Assembly (NCBI GenBank): GCA_963971535.1
Contig: OZ020589.1
Location: forward strand, 80,855,184-80,919,183
Reading direction: 5' to 3'
DNA from: Notolepis coatsorum
Taxonomy: Eukaryota; Chordata; Actinopteri; Aulopiformes; Paralepididae
Length of the DNA: 64,000 bases
Under the pieces are notes generated by a model that saw only the letters and a program-made list of their open reading frames with translations, ran no database searches and was not told the DNA's origin. Made by a program: the position numbers and the translations under genes. Numbering within the stretch: position 1 is the first letter of the stretch; each line of letters opens with the position of its first letter. Of the stretch, positions 56,748 to 64,000 are shown piece by piece.

Positions 56748-56815
56748 ATTGTTTGTATTGAGCCATACTGTATTGTACCCATTCTGCAATCTGTTGATAG
56801 AGTTTTCAATCAAAC
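56748..56815 (+). mobile_element. LINE-A 3' end (short)
   Basis: TTGTTTGTATTGAGCCATAC, GTACCCATTCTGCAATCTGT and GTTTTCAATCAAACAATCAA. Only the last ~65 bp remain, between microsatellites. Confidence 0.8.
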
Positions 56816-57089
56816 AATCAACTCTCTCTCTCTCCTACTTTCTCTCAATACCATTTCTCTCTCTCCCTTTCACTCTCTCTCTCCCTTTTTCTCTGTCTGT
56901 GTATCATATGCAGTGTCTCCGTATGTACTCATTGGGAACTGACACAACCCATGGCCATCCCTCATTACACATGGATTCCACGTGCATGTGAATTTCACAT
57001 GTCACATGTAACTTATGTGAGGGCCTTGCAATCGCATCTGTGATACTGTATGTGAAAGCAAGGCTTCAAATGTGATGCCACGTGTGAAT

Positions 57090-57215
57090 CACGTGGAATA
57101 ATGTAAATCACATGGAATCATGTAAATCATGTGGAATCATGTACATCACATATAATCATGTAAATCATGTGGAATCATGTAAATACATGGAATCATGTAA
57201 ATCACATGGAATCAG
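57090..57215 (+). repeat. Degenerate 17-18-bp repeat
   Basis: Six or seven units of AATCATGTAAATCACATGG or close variants, in a stretch rich in short ATG/CAT palindromes from about 56.98 kb. Confidence 0.85.
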
Positions 57216-57217
57216 TG

Positions 57218-57330
57218 TTAATTTAGTCAACGAAAATATGGTCGCCAACGAAGCTTTTCCCCCTGACGAAAACGAGAGGAGACGTCACGTTAATGGAGAT
57301 CATGTGACACTAACGTGACGAAATTATTCA
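57218..57330 (+). mobile_element. Transposon-end-like segment
   Basis: CAGTGTTAATTTAGTCAACG followed by AAAATATGGTCGCCAACGAA resembles an end of a common fish nonautonomous element. GTCGTTGACTAAAAACGACA at about 57586 may be its other side, with the SINE at 57.35 kb nested between; target duplication not identified. Confidence 0.4.
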
Positions 57331-57344
57331 TGTAAATGGTAAAT

Positions 57345-57580
57345 GGCTGCTTTTTTATATAGCGCTTTTATCCAAAGCGCTTTACAATTTGTTACTCACA
57401 TTTTACCCATTCACTCACACATTCACTCACACATTCACTCACACATTCACACACCGACGGCGGAAGCAACCATGCAAGGTGCCAACCTGCTCATCGGGAG
57501 CAATTAGGGGTTAAGTGTCTTGCTCAAGGACACATCGACACGCTGCCCGGGAGGAGCGGGAATCGAACCGGGAACCTCAT
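57345..57580 (-). mobile_element. tRNA-derived SINE
   Basis: Minus strand: GGTTCCCGGTTCGATTCCCG (B-box), then CTTGAGCAAGACACTTAACC, the CCTTGCATGGTTGCTTCCGC block, TGAATG/TGAGTG repeats and CAAAGCGCTTTGGATAAAAG. Same family as 5640-5889. The A-box half of the head is missing. Confidence 0.8.
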
Positions 57581-57589
57581 GTAATGTCG

Positions 57590-58675
57590 TTGACTAAAAA
57601 CGACAACACAAAATGTAGTTTGCAAAATAAAATCTTGCTAAACGTTTATTCAACTTCAACATCAAGACTGTTTACTTGCTACTCGCTAGCTAACAGGAAC
57701 TCGTTTGCCGACAGGAAAGTAACAAACATAATTGTCCGTGCGGAACCCTTATCCCCAACCCATCTTTCCGTGGGTGAATTATTGTAATGTTCTGGGGTTG
57801 TGTGTGTCGCTCTAGTTGTATGGTCTTAGGGGCACCACTGGGTGTTGTTTCCCCCCGGGAGATATGGGAGGACGGACCGGATGTTATGTTGTTGTTGTGA
57901 AGCTAGTGTATTAGGGTTCTATGTTCCCCGCTCCCGAAAACCGGTGTCCGCTCCCGAAAAAGCAACAGAGTTGTGTGAGGGCCGACCATGTCAGCTGTGC
58001 TTCATTCTCTGTCATTACGGTACACGTCACGACGTGGTGACGTCGGTAACTCTGGAATAATCTTTTGAGGAAGTTTTTTTTTGGCGAGTGGATGTGACTT
58101 CGTTTAAGAAGTGTTTTAGTAGCGTTTTAGTAGTTTTGTATTTTATTTGCGCAGCTGATTATTCGTAAGATGTCAAGACGGTCAAGTAGGGTCAAGTAGG
58201 GTAACGAAAATACCCAAAATGTTTCATGACGACTACGGCGCGATATACACAACATCAACACCAGAAACAACAGGCAACCGCGACATATGGACCAGGGTAT
58301 GTAACGTTAGTAAAATTGTTTGTAGTAGTGTATGTCTGTGTGTGTGTAGGGGCCATATGGCGAAATATGTATACATTTACCATTGCCTACCTGTGTTAGT
58401 AAGGAGAGGAACTGTTTTCTGCAGTAGTTACCACCCAGATGGAGAGGAACTGTTTTCTGCAGAACCACACACGCCTACCTATAGCCCATTGTTAAACCAA
58501 GAACCTAAGTAACTAACAAAGATCAAAAAATGAAAAACACAAACCGCAACATTCAGAGCCAGCCATCAATGAATATCGTGACGCTACCCCCAACTCGGAA
58601 AACTGTGATCCAAATCGGATTAAAACTGCCAGAGTTATTGCTTTGACAGACAGACAAACAGACATATACTATACC
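57590..58675. other. Unassigned sequence with possible first exon
   Basis: CpG-containing DNA from about 57.84 to 58.32 kb. A frame starting MFHDDYGAIYTTSTPETTGN at 58219 runs to a GTATGT donor-like site at about 58297 (AGG then GTATGT). There is no supporting downstream exon, so I leave it as a note. GGTCAAGTA is repeated at 58179-58200. Two copies of GAGAGGAACTGTTTTCTGCA lie at about 58403 and 58441. Confidence 0.25.
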
Positions 58676-58679
58676 CAGG

Positions 58680-58985
58680 TGGCCAAAAAGTTCCGGCCCA
58701 TTAATGGCCTGTATCCGGCAGGCCGGAAGAAATTAATCGGCCCAAGTCCGGTTGCCAGAGTCGGCCAAGTAGGCGGCAATGACTGACTGGCCGATTCCGG
58801 CCCGAGTACACTGGGCCAGGTCCGGGGTTGCCGGAAGCGGTGAACGTCCGGAATTGGCGGAATCGGCCCAGTAGGCGGCAATGACTGACTGGCCGATTCC
58901 GGCCCGAGTACACTGGGCCATGTCCGGGGTTGCCGGAAGCGGTGAACGTCCGGTTGCCTAAAGCAGCTCAGATGCGACCCACACA
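58680..58985. repeat. ~102-bp GC-rich tandem repeat
   Basis: Nearly three units with GGCGGCAATGACTGACTGGC, CGATTCCGGCCCGAGTACAC and TTGCCGGAAGCGGTGAACGT; unit starts at about 58772 and 58874. Because 102 is a multiple of 3, all frames are repeated and open on the minus strand; this is not taken as a gene. Confidence 0.9.
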
Positions 58986-59033
58986 CACTGGGCCAGGTTT
59001 GGTTGCCCGAAGCCTAGCCGATACTGCCAATGC

Positions 59034-59158
59034 AATACTGGTACTACACAGTAAATTCCGCAGAGTACATTTGACTCAAACTGAGTAAAGAAATTTTACT
59101 CAGTTTGAGTGAAATGTACTCAGTTTAAGTCAGCGGAATTTACTGTGTACCCAGTATT
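59034..59158. mobile_element. Palindromic MITE
   Basis: Nearly perfect inverted repeat: AATACTGG, ACACAGTAAATTCCGC and GAGTACATTTGACTCAAACT on the left and complements on the right, meeting at about 59096. One arm has an extra stretch (CTCAGTTTAAGT). No coding capacity. Confidence 0.75.
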
Positions 59159-59159
59159 C

Positions 59160-60565
59160 TGCCAGAGCTACTCCACTATCTGCCTATGACCGTACATTAC
59201 CGGAAATACAGTAGGAAATGGTTGATTAGTAATACAATGCCACATATTTAAGGACCCTTCCCTTTACCAATTCAGTATTGGCATGTCCCTCATTGAAAAA
59301 TTCAGAAGTTTACATGCTGTCTCCTACCTCACTGAAATATATTCTCAGTGTATGTACACAATATACATCATTCTGCAGTGAAGCTCAAATATCAAGTAAA
59401 GTAACAATTACCCTCATACATGCTACTTTTTCCAGTTAAAAAAGACAACTTGAATAGATATTTAAACATTTATTAACAAAAAATATCACATCCTCCTCTC
59501 TGAACCCAACGATAAAGCCTCCAATGAAATTAACCCATTGTTCCCCTGCAACAGCTTCTCCCACAGGGGATCTTTGATTAAACACCTGCTAGCAGAAGAA
59601 TATAGACAGTCAGAAAAAAAGTTCACTGTTTACTACTTAAGTACATTTAAAAGTAGAAACTTTAACTTTTACTCAAGTGTGTACTTTCACTTAAACTTCC
59701 ATGTTAGTCTAGCTTAGCAATTTTTTTTAGGATAATTAATACAAAAACCAAGTGATATGGTCGTTCAAAAGCCTGCATTTAGTAAGACGTTGTTTATAAA
59801 TGTCTTTTGGTTTGGTTATGAATGAATGACAGCATCTCTATAGCACAGCTGTATTACTAGGACATAAAGTGCTTTGGAATGACTGCATACATCTTTCACA
59901 ACGGGTGGCCCCAGCAGGAATCAAACCCCTAACCGTGACAGTGTTAGTGCCATGCTCGGAGTGCCAAGCACAAGACCCCAATGTTATTCGGGGCTCTGCT
60001 CATAGGCGGGCGGCTCGTGGCGTGGCTCCTAGTCCTGGTAGTCCTGGTTGTAGAAGCAACCGTCGCCCTCCATGGAGCCCCCCCTCCTCCCGCGTCACCC
60101 CAGCGAGGTGGCGGGTGGCGACCCTGACGGGGTGAGCCATGGTGGGGTGGCAGGGGGCCGGCAGGGGGAGGCCCCTGGCCCTGGGGGGGGCTCCGGAGAA
60201 AAGCGCCAGGGGGCCGGGCCGGGAGGCGTGGGCATAGCCTTACGGACCACGGGGGAATAGGTGACGTGGCACCACGGGGGAATAGGTGACGTGGGGGCGT
60301 GGCGTGGGTCTGGGCGAGCTGTCGCCGGCCCCGGCGAGGCGTGCTGGTCCCCGACGTGGAGGGGACGGGACTTCCACTCACCGAACTACTGCCCTACACG
60401 AAAAGTGAAAAAGGCAAATAAAAAGAACGAACCACAAATTCAACGACAGAACGAAGACAGAAGAGAAGAGGATGAGAGATGGAGAGAGAGAGAAGAGAGA
60501 GAGAGAAGAGAGAGAGAAGAGAGAGAAGGAAAGCAAGATAACAAAATACAACAAGAGCCACAGTA
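59160..60565. other. Unassigned sequence, GC-rich at 59.95-60.38 kb
   Basis: 59.86-59.96 kb has a tRNA-like GGAATCAAACCCCTAACC stretch, possibly another SINE head on the minus strand. 59.95-60.38 kb is GC-rich with GGGG/CCCC runs and long overlapping frames on both strands (minus 59944-60381, plus 59869-60135) rich in Pro, Arg and Gly; no domain recognised. GGGGGAATAGGTGACGTGG occurs twice at about 60250 and 60275. A purine-rich AGAGAGAGAAG tract lies at 60480-60530. Confidence 0.35.
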
Positions 60566-60690
60566 TGGAAGCAAATGAGTGACAGAAGTATTTGAATTTG
60601 ATCAGACACCGAATTTATAGCATTGAAAATAATTACTTTGAAAACATGTATCTGAATTTTTTCAGACACCGAATTTATAGCATTGAAAAT
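60566..60690 (+). repeat. 60-bp repeats in plus orientation at the edge of the right block
   Basis: TATGGAAGCAAATGAGTGAC then AGAAGTATTTGAATTTGATC and two 60-bp units match 18.42-18.6 kb in the same orientation and 62.57-62.83 kb in the opposite one. So the right block is bounded on both sides by inverted copies of this repeat. Confidence 0.85.
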
Positions 60691-61460
60691 GCTGGCGGTA
60701 TATATACATACGTTGGGGAGAGAATATACATACGGTGGGGAGGAGACAGTACATTAGGAGGGGGTGGGTGGGAGAGAAATATACATATGGTGGGGAGAGA
60801 ATATATACATACGTGGGGAGGAAACTGTACATTGGGAGGGGGTGGGAGAGAATATATACATACGGTGGGGAGAGAATATATACATACGGTGGAAAGGAGA
60901 CTGTACATTAGGAGGGGGTGGGTGGGAGAGAAATATACATATGGTGGGGAGAGAATATATACATACGGTGGGGAGGAGACTGTCTATTATATGTATATTT
61001 CTCTCCCACCCACCCCCTCCTAATGTACAGTCTCCTCCCCACCGTATGTATATATTCTCTCCCCATCATATGTATATATTCTCTCCCCACCGTATGTATA
61101 TTTCTCTCCCACCCACCCCCTCCTAATGTATAGTCTCCTCCCCACTGTATGTATATATTCTCTCCCCATCATATGTATATATTCTCTCCCCACCGTATGT
61201 ATATTTCTCTCCCACCCACCCCCTCCTAATGTACAGTCTCCTCCCCACCGTATGTATATATTCTCTCCCCACCATATGTATATTTCTTTCCCACCCACCC
61301 CCTCCTAATGTAGTCTCCTCCCCACCGTATGTATATATTCTCTCCCCACCGTATGTATATTTCTCTCCCACCCCCTCCTAATGTACAGTCTCCTCCCCAC
61401 CGTATGTATATATTCTCTCCCCACCGTATGTATATTTCTCTCCCCACCGTATGTATATAC
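60691..61460. repeat. LINE-A UTR minisatellite with orientation switch (right copy)
   Basis: Same minisatellite as 19453-20062, in minus orientation to about 60988 (GAGGAGACTGTCTATTATAT) and in plus orientation from there to 61460. The stretch after the switch is longer than in the left copy before its switch by several units. Confidence 0.9.
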
Positions 61461-61586
61461 CGCCATCTTTCTCCCGGGTTGGTGTGATCACATGACTGAC
61501 AAAGCCGTGCAGTGATAGGCCAGAAGTTAGTTCGATTGCATCCAGGCTCGATTGCTTATCCTGTCTGGGTAGCCCGGATGCGTGAA

Positions 61587-61936
61587 TACCAAACCAAGCC
61601 GCATTTCTCAGAGACGCTCTCTGATTGGCCGACGCCTGTTTTTACACTGGTTAAGCTTAGGCACTCTTCGAAGTTGGTTAAGGTTAGAGTTTGTCTTAGT
61701 GCGTGACGGCAAGTTCTTTCGACGGTTAAGCTTAGGCACTCTTTCGAAGTTGGTTAAGGTTAGAGTTTGTCTTAGAGCATGGCGATAGAACGCCAGGTAG
61801 TTTGCAGGCTGTTTGACGTGGAAATGGGCAAAGACACAGCTCGTCACGGATTGGGCAAATGCGTCAGTGGCCAATCAGAGAGCGTCAGTCAGTGCCAATC
61901 AGAGAGCGTCTCCGAGAAATGCGGCTTGGTTTGGTA
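61587..61936. mobile_element. Mutator-like MITE relative with both ends
   Basis: Left end TACCAAACCAAGCCGCATTT, right end its complement (AAATGCGGCTTGGTTTGGTA); next to them GAGACGCTCTCTGATTGGCC and its complement. The interior carries two GGTTAAGGTTAGAGTTTGTC copies. It resembles the 189-bp element at 7322-7510 but is larger. A clear target duplication was not found, because flanks also carry CCCGGATGCGTG on both sides. Confidence 0.6.
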
Positions 61937-62350
61937 TACACGCAGCCCGGATGCGTGTATCCTTTCGGCAACTGGCTTGTCCTTCCGCGTTCCCATTTGG
62001 CGCTCTGATTGGCCAGGTCATGTGACATGTGCGCCCAATAGCGTGTTTGCCCATTCACGCGTCGAACAGCCTGCAAACTACCTGGCGTTCTATCGCCATG
62101 CTCTAAGACAAACTCTAACCTTAACCAACTTCAAAAGAGTGCCTAAGCTTAACCGTCGAAAGAAATTGCCGTCACGCTCTAAGACAAACTCTAACCTTAA
62201 CCAACTTCGAAAGAGTGCCTAAGCTTAACCCTGCAAAAACTTGCCGTCCCACGATTGGCGCTCATGTCACATGACCTGGCCAATCAGAGCGCCAAACGGA
62301 AACACGGAAGGACAAGCCAGTTGCTGAAAGGATTCACGCAGCCCGGATGA
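61937..62350. repeat. GC-rich part of right block
   Basis: Contains GGCTTGTCCTTCCGCGTTCC (near 61.98 kb) and its complement-like AACACGGAAGGACAAGCC (near 62.30 kb), so this part is itself an inverted repeat of about 350 bp. In the left block only one of these arms is present (18.93 kb). Confidence 0.7.
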
Positions 62351-62354
62351 TGGT

Positions 62355-62830
62355 TTTTTACATCGAATTTTATACACCGCAATTATGCATCGAATTTTTT
62401 ATATAGAATTTTATACACCGCAATTATGCATCGAATTTTTTACATTGAATTTTATACACCGCAATTATGCATCGAATTTTTTTACATTGAATTTTATTAT
62501 GCATTCGAATTTTTTACATTGAATTTTAAACACTGAATTTTAATTTCACATAAGGTAAATTCGGAGCAAAAAAATTCAGATACATGATTTTCAAAGTAAT
62601 TCTTTTCAATGCTATAAATTCGGTGTCTGAAAAAAAACAGATACATGTTTTCAAAGTAATTATTTTCAATGCTATAAATTCGGTGTCTGAAAAAATTCAG
62701 ATACATGTTTTCAAAGTAATTATTTTCAATGCTATAAATTCAATTCAGATACGCGTTTTCAAAGTAATTATTTTCAATGCTATGAATTCGGTGTCTGATA
62801 CTTCTGTCACTCATTTGCTTCCATACCACA
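62355..62830 (-). repeat. 41-bp and 60-bp tandem repeats (right copy)
   Basis: Inverted counterpart of 18.42-18.905 kb: TATACACCGCAATTATGCAT units to about 62540, then TTCAAAGTAATTATTTTCAA units to about 62800 and GTCACTCATTTGCTTCCATA. Confidence 0.9.
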
Positions 62831-62859
62831 ACAACAATAATAAAAAAAATTAACAATAA

Positions 62860-63175
62860 TTTGTGATGCCATCACACAAACTGGCATTTAAAGGGTTACA
62901 ATTCAAAATGTATTGAATATGTGTTTTTTTTTTTTTTATATACAATACTTTGTGATGCCCATCACAAACACTGGAATTTAAATGGTAAAAATTCAAACAT
63001 TCCTGCACCAGAATGCAGGAAATTAAGTCTTTGTAACAAAATAATGGTATTAGGAATACATTTGCCTCCTGCGTGAACTGTGCATAGCTGAATACTGTAT
63101 TTTAACGTCTGTCATATGGTGGTACTTGGAGAGCCAGCTACGTTCTCAGGTGGTACTTGCTGTAAAAAGTTTGAG
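62860..63175 (-). mobile_element. hAT-like fragment (right copy)
   Basis: Inverted counterpart of 18076-18420, with CTGCACCAGAATGCAGGAAA and GTAAAAAGTTTGAGACCAGG at the L2 junction. Confidence 0.7.
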
Positions 63176-63610
63176 ACCAGGGTGAGGCCAGGCTATGGAG
63201 GGCTTTGAAGGTGAGGAGTAGTGTTTTGAAGTTAATGCGTTCCTTGATCGGGAGCCAGTGGAGGGAGTGGAGGACAGGAGTGATGTGTTCGCGGGACCGG
63301 GTGTTAGTGAGGAGGCGGGCGGCTGAGTTTTGGACCATCTGCAGTTTATGGAGGGAGCGGGAGGTGATGCCAGTGAGGAGGGAGTTACAGTAGTCCAGGA
63401 GGGAGGAGATGAAGGCGTGTATGAGGGATTCAGCAGCAGGGGGTAGAGGCAGTGACGGATTTTGGCAATGTTGCGGAGGTAAAAATATGAAGTTTTGACA
63501 ATGGAGCGGACATGGGGGTCAAATGAGAGGGTGGGGTCGAGTATGACACAGAGGTTGCGGACTAGGGGGGAGGGGGTGATGGTGGAGTCATTGATGGTCA
63601 GTGTGATGGG
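63130..63610 (-). pseudogene. L2-type LINE ORF2 fragment (longer copy)
   Basis: Minus strand from about 63610: LTINDSTITPSPLVRNLCVI, LDPTLSFDPHVRSIVKTSYF and YLRNIAKI, then (after a frame change) LLDYCNSLLTGI, LQMVQNSAARLL and HWLPIKERINFKTLLL. This is the connection and C-terminal region of an L2-type reverse transcriptase. It extends about 110 bp further upstream than the left copy, which was shortened by a deletion. Truncated at both ends. Confidence 0.8.
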
Positions 63611-64000
63611 TAATACAATAATTTATACTGTAGCATTACAAACCATTTGACAGCCAGGTCCTGCACCTCCGTTCTTGTCCTCTAGGAGCCATCGCAGCAT
63701 GGCCAAGACCTTCCTCATACTGTCCTTCTGAAGCTCTGAAGTCATTAGTGGTCATGAACCTAGAGAGAGAGAGCGAGAATACGTTAGTAGATAGTCTAAG
63801 GCCATTGATTCTCAATATTATTTAGCATATCTAGGACCTCTAATTTAGTCCACGTCATGCACATCTACATACAATATACTGTAGCATTACAAACCATTTG
63901 ACAGCCAGGTCCTGCACCTCCGTTCTTGTCCTCTAGGAGCCATCACAGCATGGCCAAGACCTTCCTCATCCAGCATACTGTCCTTCTGAAGCTCTGAAGT

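Larger units (their letters stand above)
60828..64000 (-). repeat. Inverted block, right copy (partner at 17.4-20.06 kb)
   Basis: Reverse complement of 17400-20062, with the same module order and junctions, cut by the window end. Differences: about 350-450 bp more in the GC-rich block (61.5-62.35 kb), more minisatellite units, and about 160 bp more of L2/flank sequence at 63.49-63.66 kb. The last bases (63.66-64.0 kb) correspond to 17.40-17.76 kb including its internal duplication. Confidence 0.85.

Noticed and set aside
58669..58986. Minus-strand frame with repeated RPRTWPSVLGPESASQS
   Set aside because: It is the 102-bp tandem repeat read in one of several open frames; no evidence for a gene.
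59944..60381. GC-rich Pro/Arg-rich open frame (145 codons, minus)
   Set aside because: Equally open on the other strand, no domain, no splice or start evidence; composition alone can explain it.

Overview
This window looks like gene-poor, repeat-saturated DNA from a vertebrate nuclear genome, most likely a ray-finned fish. That is inferred from the mix seen here: L2/Rex-type LINE fragments, many hAT miniature elements, tRNA-derived SINEs, a DIRS-like gag gene, long (CA)n and (CT)n microsatellites, and no bacterial gene organisation. I recognise no intact host gene. Almost every long open frame is a transposon remnant or a simple-repeat translation.

Layout. 0-8 kb: a LINE 3' end, GA/CAGA repeats, and two hAT elements (4.80-5.41 and 5.95-7.64 kb) with perfect 8-bp target duplications, the second carrying a broken BED-finger transposase and a nested Mutator-like MITE. 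8.3-13.3 kb: a transposon-borne ~83-bp satellite followed by a 42-bp satellite. 13.3-17.3 kb: LINE pieces, a 38-bp array, exon-like blocks and two back-to-back perfect hairpins. 17.4-20.06 kb: a composite repeat block that recurs in inverted orientation at 60.83-64.0 kb. 20.6-22.5 kb: four or five small exon-like blocks with good splice sites that join into an open frame. 23.7-26.17 kb: a palindrome with 1.1-1.36 kb arms. 26.6-28.6 kb: LINE pieces. 29.2-31.7 kb: the inverted counterpart of the ~83-bp satellite element.

31.7-33.3 kb has nothing I recognise. 33.3-34.65 kb is a DNA transposon carrying two tRNA-like blocks. 35.4-38.7 kb is a long, broken LINE on the minus strand with endonuclease and reverse transcriptase regions. 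39.6-48.5 kb holds two damaged copies of a DIRS-like gag gene, two inverted copies of one SINE family, a hAT MITE, LINE fragments and a 5S-rRNA-derived sequence. 48.5-52.4 kb is a series of GCTAGC-rich tandem arrays ending in a polypurine tract and a ~2-kb LTR. 52.4-55.8 kb has a second copy of the 33-kb transposon end, a LINE C-terminus and a 963-bp tandem duplication. 56-60.5 kb has microsatellites, a SINE, a 102-bp tandem repeat, a palindromic MITE and GC-rich unassigned DNA. 60.6-64 kb is the inverted repeat partner of 17.4-20 kb.

The parts do not form a pathway. The common theme is inverted duplication at several scales: 42-bp and 91-bp hairpins, arms over 1 kb, and blocks of about 3 kb lying 40 kb apart, together with expansion of transposon-internal sequence into satellites. 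All family assignments rest on motif recognition by eye; no alignment or database search was run.
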